Below are positions 19,592-29,278 of a stretch of DNA of 64,000 nt, one piece after another. Origin of the DNA: an uncultured Vibrio sp. (GTDB lineage Bacteria; Pseudomonadota; Gammaproteobacteria; Enterobacterales; Vibrionaceae); contig NZ_OY776222.1 of the NCBI RefSeq assembly GCF_963675395.1, positions 62,001-126,000 of the forward strand. Reading direction: 5' to 3'. The translations under genes and the position numbers were made by a program. The notes under the pieces are model-generated. The model saw nothing but the letters and a program-made list of their open reading frames with translations, was not told the origin of the DNA and did no database searches. The first letter of the stretch is position 1. Each line of letters opens with the position of its first letter.

Positions 19592-21418
19592 CTACTCTGT
19601 CAGGAACCCACCTGTCTGGTGTTTCCACAACTGAGCATAAACTCCGTTAAGTTGTAGAAGCTCCTGATGCGAGCCTTGTTCGATAACTTGACCATTATCC
19701 ATCACAATCAGACGATCCATTGCAGCGATGGTCGATAAACGATGAGCAATAGCAATCACGGTCTTTCCTTCCATCAAGATCTCTAGGTTTTCTTGAATCG
19801 CAGATTCCACTTCAGAGTCAAGTGCCGATGTCGCTTCATCCATGATCAGGATAGGCGCGTTTTTAAGTAATACACGAGCGATAGCAACACGTTGACGCTG
19901 ACCACCGGACAATTTTACGCCACGCTCACCCACTTCTACGTTATAGCCGACATTACCTTGCTCATCTTTCAGAGTCTGGATAAATTCGTGGGCATGCGCT
20001 TTCTCAGCGGCGGCAATCACTGACTCCATAGAGGCGTTTGGATCACCATACAGAATGTTTTCTTTGATCGAGCGGTGCAACAAAGAAGTATCCTGCGTAA
20101 TCATCCCGATATGCTGACGCAAAGACTCTTGCTCTACTTGTGAAATATCCTGTCCGTCGATGCAGATCTTACCTGAGTTCACATCGTAGAAACGCAATAA
20201 CAAGTTAACCAGCGTTGACTTGCCCGCACCTGAACGACCCACAATACCGACTTTCTCGCCCGGTTTGATCGTCAAGTTTAGGTTGTCAAATACGGCTTTT
20301 TCTTCGCTGTAGTTGAAACCAACGTGATCGAAGCAGATTTCACCTTGTCGAATTTGCAACGGTTTCGCATTCGGTACGTCTTTCACTTCAACGTCGTTCG
20401 AAATCGTGCTGATACCATCTACAACGGTACCAATATTTTCAAACAGTGTACTGACTTCCCACATAATCCATTTCGACATGCCTTGTACACGCAGTGCAAT
20501 ACTGATCCCGATTGCGATCGCACCAATCGTTACTGCCGCGTCCAACCATAGGTAAACGGAAATCACACCAATAGACAGCAGCAGCAAGTAGTTGATTGCA
20601 TCCACACTCAACAGTAAGCAAGTTACCATGCGCATCTGACGGTATACCGTCACCAAAAACTGCTTCATGCTGCTTTCTGCATACTCTAGCTCACGCTGCG
20701 AATGCGCAAACAGCTTAACCGTCGAGATGTTGGTGTAAGAGTCAACAATGCGGCCTGTCATCACAGAACGAGCATCCGCCTGATCGGTCGCTACTCGCTT
20801 CATCTTCGGTATAAAATAGAGCTGGATCAGTACATACAATGCCAGCCAGATAACGATAGGTAGCATTAGCAAACCGTCTGCCTCACCCATCATCCAAATC
20901 ATCGAAACAAAATAAACACTAATGTAGACCAATACATCCAGCAGCTTCATCACAGTTTCTCTCACTGCCAACGCACTTTGCATCACTTTTGTTGCAACAC
21001 GGCCAGCGAAATCTCTCTGGAAAAAACCAACCGCTTGCTTGAGTAAGTAGCGGTGAATCAGCCAGCGAATCGACATTGGATAGTTACCCAGCAGTGTTTG
21101 GTGCATCACCATCGAATGTACAAAGCCTAATGCCGGCATGACGACAACAACCAGGAAGATCATCATCATCATTTGATCGCCCTGATCTTGCCAGAACGTG
21201 GCGCGCTCTTGGTTGGATAGTATGTCGACCAGCTCCCCCATATAGCGCAACAGTGCGACTTCGGTGATCGCAATCAGCGCGCTAAACACCGCCATGACAA
21301 TAAGCGGCACTTCAAAACCACGAGTGTAAAAACGACAAAAGCCAAACAAGGTCTTGGGTGGCTTTTCAGTCTCATGTAATGGGAACGGTTGGGTTAGTTT
21401 TTCAAACCAATTAAACAT
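19592..21418 (-). CDS. ABC exporter, fused membrane and ATPase domains
   Basis: A 608-residue half-transporter. Six membrane segments occupy about residues 35-330, then an ATPase with Walker A GRSGAGKST, signature LSGGQRQR, Walker B ILIMDEATSALD and the H-loop IAIAHRLST. The ATG at 21418 (MFNWFEKL) is chosen over an upstream frame extension. It is divergent from the broken TonB-receptor gene and shares with it a region containing a Fur-box-like sequence. An iron-linked export role (for example siderophore) is possible but only inferred. Confidence 0.87.
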   Translation of the reverse strand: MFNWFEKLTQPFPLHETEKPPKTLFGFCRFYTRGFEVPLIVMAVFSALIAITEVALLRYMGELVDILSNQERATFWQDQGDQMMMMIFLVVVVMPALGFVHSMVMHQTLLGNYPMSIRWLIHRYLLKQAVGFFQRDFAGRVATKVMQSALAVRETVMKLLDVLVYISVYFVSMIWMMGEADGLLMLPIVIWLALYVLIQLYFIPKMKRVATDQADARSVMTGRIVDSYTNISTVKLFAHSQRELEYAESSMKQFLVTVYRQMRMVTCLLLSVDAINYLLLLSIGVISVYLWLDAAVTIGAIAIGISIALRVQGMSKWIMWEVSTLFENIGTVVDGISTISNDVEVKDVPNAKPLQIRQGEICFDHVGFNYSEEKAVFDNLNLTIKPGEKVGIVGRSGAGKSTLVNLLLRFYDVNSGKICIDGQDISQVEQESLRQHIGMITQDTSLLHRSIKENILYGDPNASMESVIAAAEKAHAHEFIQTLKDEQGNVGYNVEVGERGVKLSGGQRQRVAIARVLLKNAPILIMDEATSALDSEVESAIQENLEILMEGKTVIAIAHRLSTIAAMDRLIVMDNGQVIEQGSHQELLQLNGVYAQLWKHQTGGFLTE

Positions 21419-21506
21419 AACAACTACTTCGGTTATATCGATCAAATTTGCTGACGTTTTACTATCTTTTAATGCAAAAGTCAGTAAAATACGCAAACAA
21501 TAATTT

Positions 21507-21526
21507 AAATGATAATAATTACAATT
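21507..21526. promoter_or_regulatory. Candidate Fur box
   Basis: The sequence AAATGATAATAATTACAATT lies between the divergent ABC exporter and TonB-receptor remnant. It resembles the GATAATNATTATC-type Fur site in its GATAAT-AATTA core. Its position in a siderophore locus supports the call. Confidence 0.5.
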
Positions 21527-21563
21527 AAGTTTTATATTTAAAATAATTGTCGGGAATGTATTA

Positions 21564-22163
21564 ATGACAAATCATAACTCTCTCGCCATCGCTGTCCGTA
21601 CGTTGGTTTGTGCAATCGCGCCCGCTGCAGTGGTTTCGTTTATGGCACACGCACAAGATGATTCAACTGAGATGGAAACCATCACAGTCACCGCACAAGC
21701 ACTTAAGGTCGAAACGCCAGCCAAAGAAACACCACGCAGTGTTTCCATTGTCTCTGAAGATGAATTGCGCGTCCGCGCACCGAAAAAATTAGATGAAGCA
21801 TTACGTTATACATCTGGTGTCACGTCTCAACCTTATGGCTCTGATAATGACACAGATTGGTTTAAAGTACGTGGCTTCGATGCCGCAACTTACTTGAACG
21901 GCAACCGTTTGTTCCGTGATGGTTACTACACTTGGCTCGTTGAACCATACGGTTTGGAAAGCGTTGAAGTCGTAAAAGGCCCATCAGCGATTTTATTCGG
22001 TGAATCGGCACCTGGTGGCGTAGTAAACGCCGTGCAGAAAAAGCCAACGTTCACACCACAAGGTGAAGTGAAGGTTGAAGTCGGCAACAACAATCATCAG
22101 TCAGTAGGCTTTGATATCGCCGACGAAGCAAAAGCTTCCGGCTTCCGCAGGGTTAACGTCTGA
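21564..22163 (+). pseudogene. TonB-dependent siderophore receptor, N-terminal fragment
   Basis: The first 190 or so residues of a siderophore receptor are intact: a signal peptide (to about AHAQ, residue 31), a TonB box METITVTA, and a plug domain with VRGFDAATYLNGNRL, EPYGLESVEVVKGPSAILFGE and PGGVVNAVQKKP. At about 22130-22160 the sequence stops resembling a receptor; the frame ends at 22161-22163 and the 22-strand barrel (about 500 residues) is absent. What follows is permease sequence in another frame. The protein cannot form a pore. Confidence 0.88.
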
Positions 22164-23185
22164 TAGCACCGCGCATATTAACACTGTTAAAACTGGGGCA
22201 GGAAGGCGCAGCAGCACGAGGGCTAGCTGTACTCCCTGCATTTGGTGCTTTAATGGTCATGAGCATAATCGTCATGAGCTTCGCGGGTGTGCTGGTCTAC
22301 TCACTAATTACTCATGGAGCAAATGGTATCGAAGTTGCGCTACCAGGAGAGTTTCAGTGGCAACTTCGCTGGCCTCGCATGATAACTGCGCTCACCGTCG
22401 GCATCGCTCTCTCTGTTGCGGGAATCATTTTACAGCGTATTGTCTATAACCCTTTAGCCAGCCCTGACATTCTTGGTGTGTCTGCTGGCGCGACGTTTGC
22501 CATTATTATCACAGGTGTGATTTCCGGCTCTTTAATGGCGACCTTTAGTTGGGGAGTGGCTTTTTTAGGCAGTTTAACGGTCTTGCTGTTGCTGCTTCTA
22601 ATTGGTAAAAGAAGCCAGTTTAATCCTTCCAACTTCATCTTATCGGGTATTGCGCTTTCCGCTCTACTTGAGGCATTAGTCCAATTTGCCTTAGCGCAAG
22701 GATCTGGTGAGAGTTACAAAATTCTATTGTGGCTAACCGGATCTATTTATCGTGTGACCTCGCAGACTGCGGTCATGTTGACCATTGCGGTAGTGATCCT
22801 TTTTGCAAGTGTGTTCGCAATTTCACGTTGGTTAACACTGATTTCTATTGGCCGCGCCTTTTCTAATGCAAGAGGACTAAACCCTACGGTTGCCAACACC
22901 ATAATGCTGACCATTGTTGCCTTACTGTGTGCATTTTCGACCGCTACAGTCGGCCCCGTTTCTTTTGTTGGTCTGGTCGCTCCTCACATGGCGATAATGC
23001 TGGGTGCAAGAAAGGTGAAAGAGCAACTGCTGGTCGGAAGTTTAATTGGTGCCACGCTAATGCTTTGGGCTGATTGGCTAGGTCAGATAGCCATCTATCC
23101 TAGCCAAGTGGCTGCTGGAACTCTGGTCGCAATTATAGGTAGTACTTACTTCTTATTCCTGATGCTTAAAAGTAAGTTCAGTTAG
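22157..23185 (+). pseudogene. FhuB-type siderophore permease, C-terminal half
   Basis: From 22157 a frame opens straight into the middle of a FhuB-like double permease (RLIAPRILTLLKLGQEGAA), with its first ATG at 22253. It continues with the whole second FecCD module: WPRMITALTVGIALSVAG, NPLASPDILGVSAGA, and VGPVSFVGLVAPHMA. Intact FhuB has about 660 residues in two homologous halves; here only the second, about 310 residues, remains. No ribosome site precedes the ATG. It is the other edge of the deletion that removed the receptor barrel and any genes between. Confidence 0.85.
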
Positions 23186-23212
23186 ATAAACAAACCCGCT
23201 CTCAACATAGAA

Positions 23213-23246
23213 AGGCCGTTCGTTGTTAAACGAACGGCCTCTTTTT
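23213..23246 (+). terminator. Terminator after permease remnant
   Basis: A 12-bp perfect stem (AGGCCGTTCGTT / AACGAACGGCCT) with a GTTA loop is followed by TTTTT. It is the preserved 3' end of the former siderophore operon. Confidence 0.9.
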
Positions 23247-23257
23247 ATCTCCCGTCT

Positions 23258-23391
23258 TCCTGAACAGCGACGAAGGAGCGTGATTCAGGAGCTATTTTCC
23301 GCACTCTTTACTTTATGGTCAACGTTATTTCTTTAACGTTTCAGCACACTGCTATTAGATTCCTAGTCTCGCTAAAGCTCGCTGGAATGAC
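23258..23391. repeat. Hairpin and second copy of dispersed repeat arm
   Basis: An arm pair TCCTGAA/TTCAGGA lies at 23258-23290. At 23356-23391 is a 36-base sequence beginning TAGATTCCTAGTCTCGCT and ending GCTGGAATGAC. It is nearly identical to the reverse complement of 18719-18754. It lies between the siderophore remnant and the MscS gene. Confidence 0.55.
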
Positions 23392-23458
23392 ACAGATAAA
23401 AACCGTTACGCGATTGGAATTACTCTCAACATAGCGAGTTATGCATTATCTAAATGAG

Positions 23459-24304
23459 CTATTTGATGTCGACTGGAAACCGTTGTTCATAAAGGTCCAT
23501 AAAATCTTGACGAATCAGATGTTCCAAGTGATTCGCTTTGTCCGTTGGGCAAAAGATCATCACATGCACATTCTGCTCACCCGTTGCGTTACTGGAAATA
23601 TGAATATGTGGCTCTGCTCCTGGCAGGTCGACACCTGCATGCTTTTCAATCATCGTGTTATAACGATGTGCAACGTCGCTGAAGTAGCTACAATGCGCCT
23701 CAATTTTCTCAGTTAATGGCGGCAACAACGGGTACAAATTGACAAAGTCCCTCACCACGACCGAGAAATTATGATAAACATACCGCTTCATAAAATTAAG
23801 GTTCTTCACAGGATAAGTAAAAAACATGCTGTTTGGTAGGGTGGCGGTTTTCCCTGTGTAATGATATTGGCCATGATGAAGGTCGATCTCTTGAATCACG
23901 GTAGCCATCATGTTGTGTTCGATCACCTCACCACATAATTTCCCCACTTCGATCCAGTCTCCGACTCGAAAAGAGCGTGAACTGGCACGCTGAATAGAAC
24001 CGGTAAAACAAAGAATAATTTCTTTTGAGGCCACCACGATCGCGACCGCTATTGCAGTCACACTTAATGCAAACTCACTGATTTCAGACTGCCAAAGAAT
24101 AAATAGAATAAGAAGGGTGACAATAAACGTGCCATTTTTCGTTCTCGACATCCAACTACGTTGTTTTTCAGATAGAAACGCATGATCACCACGAATCATA
24201 GAAAGAATAAACCGACGCGTTAACCACACGACAATTAGAATTAACGAGGTAAATAGCATTTTATGGGCCAGTAGAAAACTGACGACCAACTGCACTTTTT
24301 CCAT
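23459..24304 (-). CDS. MscS-family mechanosensitive channel
   Basis: A small-conductance channel-like protein of about 281 residues. Hydrophobic segments lie at about residues 8-28, 60-78 and 80-100. The pore helix and beta domain follow: SRSFRVGDWIEVGKLCGEVIEH, then a KTATLPNSMFFTYPVKNLNF strand pair, then the cytoplasmic cage. It would release solutes upon osmotic downshift. The ATG at 24304 has an AGGAAG ribosome site. Monocistronic. Confidence 0.82.
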   Translation of the reverse strand: MEKVQLVVSFLLAHKMLFTSLILIVVWLTRRFILSMIRGDHAFLSEKQRSWMSRTKNGTFIVTLLILFILWQSEISEFALSVTAIAVAIVVASKEIILCFTGSIQRASSRSFRVGDWIEVGKLCGEVIEHNMMATVIQEIDLHHGQYHYTGKTATLPNSMFFTYPVKNLNFMKRYVYHNFSVVVRDFVNLYPLLPPLTEKIEAHCSYFSDVAHRYNTMIEKHAGVDLPGAEPHIHISSNATGEQNVHVMIFCPTDKANHLEHLIRQDFMDLYEQRFPVDIK

Positions 24305-24469
24305 TATCAACTTCCTGCTATTGATAAATATTTCTCAGAACAGGCAACAATAGCAAAGATAACTCTAACTTGTCCGATTCAGCGTCTCTAAATGATACAA
24401 AAACACGAAGAATTCGATACAGATGAATCGAACCCTAAGTGTATTGAAGTGAAAACGTCTTTGGGGAAT

Positions 24470-25810
24470 TTAATCTTCTCGAAAAGCTCGATTCATACTA
24501 TCTGTGATTGGTCTAACTAGGTAACTTAGTGGTGTGCGCGGTTCAGATAGGATAAGCACTTCAGCGTTCATCCCCGAAGTTAAGTGATATCTAGCTACAT
24601 CATCTTGAGAAACGGCAATTCTGGCCAGATAGAAATCTTCTTGATCTTGCTGTGTGAGCTTATCGGCAGAAATGGTAAGAACGGTGCCGTCCAACGGTGC
24701 TAAATTTCTCGCGTTTAATGCAGTGACTCTGATACGAGCTTGCTGACCAGGGTTAACTAAATCAATGTCCTGAGGATTCACTCTCGCTTCAACCAGCAAT
24801 TGGTCATTTTGAGGTACCAGTTCTAACAGCGTTTCTCCTGAACCGATCACACCTCTTTCCGTAAATACCTGCATGTTGACGACCCGACCGGAGATTGGCG
24901 CCTTGATAGATGTTCTGGTGACCACATCCTGTGCAGAGCGATACTCTTCTCGAATGCTAACAATTTCTTTTTGGGTGTCTCTCAACTCCTCAACAACTTC
25001 ATTCAGCCTTTGCAGTTTTAACTCTTCGACCTGAGCTTGGTTTTCTTCTAGCCTTTTATTCACCGTAAGAGATTGTCGATCCAGTTGACTAAGCGTACTT
25101 CTCACTTCGGCCGCAAGTCGTTTAAGCTGAAGTAAGGTTGACTTGCCCGAGTATCCTTTCTGTACCAAGGCTTGATTACTCGTGATCTCTTCGTCTATAA
25201 AGTTGAGTCTTTCTCTTTCAATCACTTTAGTTTGCTGAAGGTTTTGCAACTCTAAATTTGCACCGGAAATACTTTGTTCAATAATCCCTAGCTGACTTTG
25301 AAAGTAACGCTGCCTGGCTTCAAAGATCTTACTTTGTACTAGTTGTGCTTCTCGAACGATTTCAACTCGAGGCAGATTATTAAGATCGTCCGACCATACA
25401 ATGGACGGTAATTCATCCAACTCTGCGCTCAGACGGTTCTCTTTGGCGAGCGTATGAATAAACTGTCCGCTCAAAGAGTCTAATCTCGCCATGGCCTGAT
25501 GTTTGGACAATTGAATCAGAGGCTGACCTTTTTGGACCAAATCGCCTTCTTGAACAAACAGCTTTTCGATGATCCCGCCCTCTAAATGCTGAATGGCTTG
25601 TCGTTTACTCAGGACCGAAAAATCCCCATAGGCGATTGCAGCACTCTCTAGCTTTGCTGTTGCTGCCCAAAAACCAACACCACCGATAAAAAGGCAAGTG
25701 GCGACAACTGCCAGAAAAATAGGCTTTTTGAAACTCAGTTGGATTTCAGGAGAAAAGCGATAAACACTGTCAGTGGATGATTTATTGACTGTTGGCAGTT
25801 GATTGCTCAT
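24470..25810 (-). CDS. Type I secretion membrane-fusion protein (HlyD/PrtE type; CabC/MfpC-like)
   Basis: A 446-residue HlyD-family adaptor: one inner-membrane helix near residues 33-50, a lipoyl-like segment (EKLFVQEGDLVQKGQPLIQL), a long coiled coil (about 110-290), and a second half-lipoyl region (IKAPISGRVVNMQVF) with the C-terminal HlyD motif. It spans the periplasm between the ABC transporter and a TolC-type outer-membrane channel, which is not encoded here. Its start overlaps the end of the ABC gene by 29 bp, showing translational coupling. Confidence 0.88.
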   Translation of the reverse strand: MSNQLPTVNKSSTDSVYRFSPEIQLSFKKPIFLAVVATCLFIGGVGFWAATAKLESAAIAYGDFSVLSKRQAIQHLEGGIIEKLFVQEGDLVQKGQPLIQLSKHQAMARLDSLSGQFIHTLAKENRLSAELDELPSIVWSDDLNNLPRVEIVREAQLVQSKIFEARQRYFQSQLGIIEQSISGANLELQNLQQTKVIERERLNFIDEEITSNQALVQKGYSGKSTLLQLKRLAAEVRSTLSQLDRQSLTVNKRLEENQAQVEELKLQRLNEVVEELRDTQKEIVSIREEYRSAQDVVTRTSIKAPISGRVVNMQVFTERGVIGSGETLLELVPQNDQLLVEARVNPQDIDLVNPGQQARIRVTALNARNLAPLDGTVLTISADKLTQQDQEDFYLARIAVSQDDVARYHLTSGMNAEVLILSEPRTPLSYLVRPITDSMNRAFRED

Positions 25811-27503
25811 TTGTCACCCTTGGTATATCCGTTTTGTCTTTACCCATTATGCGTTTCAGTACTTCATCACGAGCGCCGTATAACTTGACTCTCCCATCCG
25901 CCAAATAGAGTAAGCGATCCATCTGCCTTAGCGTACTCGCATTGTGAGCGATCACTATAATGCTCGTTCCTTGCTGTTTTAAATGTGCTATCAGGCGCTG
26001 AAATGCGGCCTCGCCTTCTCCATCAAGGTTCGCATTCGCTTCATCAAATACGACAATAGAAGGCTCACCATATATGGCCCGAGCGAGTGCAACTCTCTGA
26101 CGTTCTCCTCCAGATAAACCACGTCCACGTTCTCCGATAACAAAGTCATAGCCTTTGTTCTTTTTGAGGATCAACTCATGACATCCGGCGAGTTGCGCAG
26201 CACGAATAACTTTGGATGGGTCTTCATCTTTAAAACGCGCGATATTTTCTCTGATGGTTCCAGGAAATAACTCAACTTCTTGAGCAAGATAACCGAAATG
26301 AGCACCACGATCTTCCGCCGCCCAAGTAGAGATCTCCATCCCATCGAGCGTAACTTTACCTGCTGAAGGTTTGATGTTTCCGAGCATCAGCCGCGCTAAT
26401 GTCGACTTACCCGTTCCGGAAGGACCAATCAAACCAACCGAAATGCCCGCGGGAATTGACAACGAAACCGCCGAAAGTACGGGTTCAGTTGCGCCAAAGT
26501 GCCGGTATGTTAACCCGATGAGTTCGTAGTTACCTTGCGGTCTAGGCAATGGCATATCAGACTCATCTAACTTTATGACGGCATCAATATCCTTTAAACG
26601 TTGATAGGAGTTTCTGGCAGACATCGCACCTCGCCACGTGCCAATCGCTTGTTCCATCGGTGCTAATGCTCTGCTCATCAGAATAGAGCTGGCGATCATG
26701 GCGCCAGCGGTAATTTCATGTTGAATCACCAGCCATGCCCCACCACCAAGTAGCGAAACCTGTAATGTGCTACGCACAAATTTGGACAAATTACTGATAT
26801 AAATGGTTTTTCCTGCAACGTTTTCTTCTAACGAATTAACCTGAGTCATACGTGATTGCCACTTTTCTAAAAACGCATTCATCATGCCCATCGCAAGAAT
26901 AGAATTAGAGTTTTGTGTCGCCAGTTCTGCATCATTGATTTGAGAGAGCGCTTTAACCTCGCTCTCTTGTATTGTTTTTCTGGCTAAAGCCTCATTAAGA
27001 ATCCCTAGCCCCAACAGCACAATCGACCCTACCAGAGCAATATGACCCAACAAAGGGTGTAACAAATAGACGAACAGGATGAAAAGTGGCGTCCAAGGCG
27101 CATCCAAAAGAGGATAAGGAGCCTGACTGCTTAAAAAGCCTTTAATGTTTTGAATATCTCTAAGTACTTGAGAAGTAAAACTTGTGCCGGTATGAGACTG
27201 ATATTGGATACTGCGCTTAAGCATAAACACGGAAAGTTTCGTATCCATCCAGTATCCAAACGATTTACTCACCTGAGCACGGGCGATATCAATAATAGAC
27301 ATCGTAAAAAGCGCCGCCACGACAATGACACTAAGTAAAGCGAGTGTGTCTATTGAATATGATGAGAGGACACGGTTGTACACTTGCAACATGTACAAAG
27401 GTATAGAAAGAACAAGTAAGTTGATGAAGAGACTAAAACCAATTAGCAGCCCCATAAGCGCAAATAGTTTTTTCCGCACTTGTTTGAAAACTGTTTTTTG
27501 CAC
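25782..27503 (-). CDS. Type I secretion ABC transporter (PrtD type; CabB/MfpB-like)
   Basis: A 573-residue fused permease-ATPase: membrane segments over residues 15-280, then Walker A GPSGTGKST, signature LSGGERQR, Walker B IVVFDEANANLD and a switch His in IVIAHNAS. PrtD-type exporters move RTX proteins bearing an uncleaved C-terminal signal. The start is a GTG at 27503 with a GGAAG ribosome site. The RTX gene lies 78 bp upstream on the same strand, making it the obvious substrate. Confidence 0.9.
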   Translation of the reverse strand: MQKTVFKQVRKKLFALMGLLIGFSLFINLLVLSIPLYMLQVYNRVLSSYSIDTLALLSVIVVAALFTMSIIDIARAQVSKSFGYWMDTKLSVFMLKRSIQYQSHTGTSFTSQVLRDIQNIKGFLSSQAPYPLLDAPWTPLFILFVYLLHPLLGHIALVGSIVLLGLGILNEALARKTIQESEVKALSQINDAELATQNSNSILAMGMMNAFLEKWQSRMTQVNSLEENVAGKTIYISNLSKFVRSTLQVSLLGGGAWLVIQHEITAGAMIASSILMSRALAPMEQAIGTWRGAMSARNSYQRLKDIDAVIKLDESDMPLPRPQGNYELIGLTYRHFGATEPVLSAVSLSIPAGISVGLIGPSGTGKSTLARLMLGNIKPSAGKVTLDGMEISTWAAEDRGAHFGYLAQEVELFPGTIRENIARFKDEDPSKVIRAAQLAGCHELILKKNKGYDFVIGERGRGLSGGERQRVALARAIYGEPSIVVFDEANANLDGEGEAAFQRLIAHLKQQGTSIIVIAHNASTLRQMDRLLYLADGRVKLYGARDEVLKRIMGKDKTDIPRVTNEQSTANSQ

Positions 27504-27528
27504 GATAACTTCCGTTTAATCGACAATG

Positions 27529-27559
27529 CAGGCGCTAGGCGACTTTGCCTAACGCCTGG
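27529..27559 (-). promoter_or_regulatory. Intercistronic hairpin between RTX gene and its exporter
   Basis: Arms CAGGCGCTAGGC and GCCTAACGCCTG pair over 12 bases with one mismatch. There is no U tract, so it is more likely an mRNA-stabilising or attenuating hairpin than a full terminator. It would allow the secreted protein to be made in excess over the transporter. Confidence 0.55.
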
Positions 27560-27581
27560 ATTGGCTGCCTATTTAAAATGT

Positions 27582-28154
27582 TTAGAAAACAAATAAATCT
27601 GCACCATGAGTGGTGATGTCTGTCTCAGTAATACCAACGAGCTTAACAGTTAAGTCAGCACCATCGGTAAAGATTGCATTACCCGCATTATCGTAACTAA
27701 AGCACAAGTCAGAGAAATCATTCACTGAACAGCTATTAATACGAATCAGATCTTCACCGATAGTAAAGTCAGCAACTTTTGCCTCACCGTGTCCATCATA
27801 ATTATCGGTGAATACAAATACGTCATCGCCTTCCCCACCAACCATAAAGTTGTTACCAGAGCCAGCAACCAGTACGTCGTTGCCGGTGCTACCATTTAGC
27901 GTGTTATCGCCCTGCAACCCATAAAGGATATCATCCCCATGGCCACCAGCCAGGTAGTCATCACCTGTACCACCTCTGATAACATCGTTACCTGCGCCAC
28001 CAACCAAATGGTCATTACCAGCCCCGCCGATCAATAGGTCATCGCCGCCGCCACCAACAAAAACATCATCGCCTTCAAACCCAACAAACAGATCATCTCC
28101 ACCTTCGAAATCAGAGATTACATCCGCTTCAGGTGTACCGTAATAGTCAGTCAT
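27582..28154 (-). CDS. Small RTX calcium-binding protein (CabA/MfpA-like)
   Basis: A 190-residue acidic protein. About eleven RTX nonapeptides run from residue 15 to 115 (units such as GGDDLLIGG, AGNDVIRGG, TGDDYLAGG). These form calcium-filled beta-roll turns. No catalytic or adhesion domain is attached. The end, GADLFVF, fits a type I C-terminal secretion signal (negative residue then hydrophobics). The ATG at 28154 has a strong GGGAG site. With its own exporter and VpsT-like regulators beside it, it resembles the biofilm matrix protein CabA of V. vulnificus and the mfpABC locus of V. parahaemolyticus; that equivalence is inference from recalled families. Confidence 0.85.
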   Translation of the reverse strand: MTDYYGTPEADVISDFEGGDDLFVGFEGDDVFVGGGGDDLLIGGAGNDHLVGGAGNDVIRGGTGDDYLAGGHGDDILYGLQGDNTLNGSTGNDVLVAGSGNNFMVGGEGDDVFVFTDNYDGHGEAKVADFTIGEDLIRINSCSVNDFSDLCFSYDNAGNAIFTDGADLTVKLVGITETDITTHGADLFVF

Positions 28155-28393
28155 TTCTTCACTCCCTTTGTTTCGGCTTAACAATCGAGCACATCTATTA
28201 ATATTATCTCTATTGTATTCGGCCTGATTAGATTGCTTACTGCAACCAAAATTCTAGTCGGCAAGAGAGTGTCTAATAGTTTGAATAAGGCATGATATTT
28301 AAACCTAATACTAATTTAGTAAAACACTATCGGCGTTAGTTAATTTAGTATGAGTTTAACCCCTGTATTGAACGGAATAATATCTCGCTAAGA

Positions 28394-29038
28394 CTATAAA
28401 TTTCTTTTTGCCCAATTCGTGGCTTGAGTTCTATTTTTCACATCCAACTTTCTAAAAATATTATATAAATGAGACTTAATAGTATGTTCGCTGATAAATA
28501 GTGAATCAGCAATCTCCATGTTTGATCCACCATCTTTTAACATTTTCAAAACTTGTATCTCGCGTCGAGTGAGCTCAACCTCTACTGTAGGTTCGACAAT
28601 GGGCGACATTTCTTTTTCTTTATAGTAACTTACCATCTGCTCTAAAAGCCTACGAGGCAACCAGTTATCCCCTTTCATGATGGCGATAAGTCCTTGGCAC
28701 ACCATATCAATAGAATCCCGCGGGCCAAATATACCTTTTACTGCAGGCCAAGATGCTAGTTCTTCGATGTTGAGTTCATGTCCCCGGTTGATCATGATCG
28801 TACCTAGTACTTTACTACTATTCTTTAAGTAAGCTAAAGTTTCAGAATTCATATCAACCGAAAAGTCGACTAGTAAAAAGTAACGAGTTGGAGTGCATTC
28901 ATGATAACTCGGTTTTCTACAATCTAAGATCGTTATTTTTGTTTCAGTATTTATAGAAAGCATTTGCTTAAAGTTTTCACTCTGTAAGCTCTGCTTCGTG
29001 ATCATTAGGACCTCAGGCTTTTCCATTTTCTGTTCCAT
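28394..29038 (-). CDS. LuxR-family regulator, VpsT/CsgD/CpsQ-like
   Basis: The N-terminal 130 residues form a receiver-like domain without an obvious phosphoacceptor pocket. The C-terminal helix-turn-helix is LTRREIQVLKMLKDGGSNMEI, then ADSLFISEHTIKSHLYNIFRKL. In the position where VpsT-type proteins carry the cyclic-di-GMP-binding W-[FLM]-[TS]-R motif, this protein has WLPR (GDNWLPRRLLEQ). It lies 239 bp upstream of the RTX start on the same strand, so it probably activates the RTX/type I genes. By position it would be the CpsQ counterpart of V. parahaemolyticus, but I cannot confirm that. Confidence 0.82.
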   Translation of the reverse strand: MEQKMEKPEVLMITKQSLQSENFKQMLSINTETKITILDCRKPSYHECTPTRYFLLVDFSVDMNSETLAYLKNSSKVLGTIMINRGHELNIEELASWPAVKGIFGPRDSIDMVCQGLIAIMKGDNWLPRRLLEQMVSYYKEKEMSPIVEPTVEVELTRREIQVLKMLKDGGSNMEIADSLFISEHTIKSHLYNIFRKLDVKNRTQATNWAKRNL

Positions 29039-29184
29039 AATGTTTCTCAGACTTTCATTAACTTAATGCTCATTAATTAGTAGTGAGTCATTAACTATCT
29101 AATTCATCCCTAAGTATTAAGAAAGATAGATTACGGGTATTTTTATTTGTTTAAAATTGCAAAATAGTTAAAAACCTAAACAAA

Positions 29185-29214
29185 AAAAGTGTTTCTCATA
29201 AAAGAAACACTTTT
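29185..29214 (-). terminator. Terminator of the upstream LuxR-type gene
   Basis: Arms AAAAGTGTTTCT and AGAAACACTTTT form a 12-bp stem with a 6-base loop. An A run on the plus strand supplies the U tract for the minus-strand transcript. It separates the two regulator genes into separate transcription units. Confidence 0.82.
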
Positions 29215-29278
29215 CTCATTATTTAAATTACATCCAACAAAATCCATAATAGAAATGCTGGCATTAATTTTTATAGAT

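Noticed and set aside
21564..23185. In-frame receptor-permease fusion protein
   Set aside because: The receptor frame and permease frame differ and the receptor frame stops at 22161-22163.
27582..28154. Possible tandem DNA repeat or CRISPR-like array in the RTX gene
   Set aside because: The periodicity is the 27-base coding repeat of RTX nonapeptides and is not an array of identical repeats with spacers.
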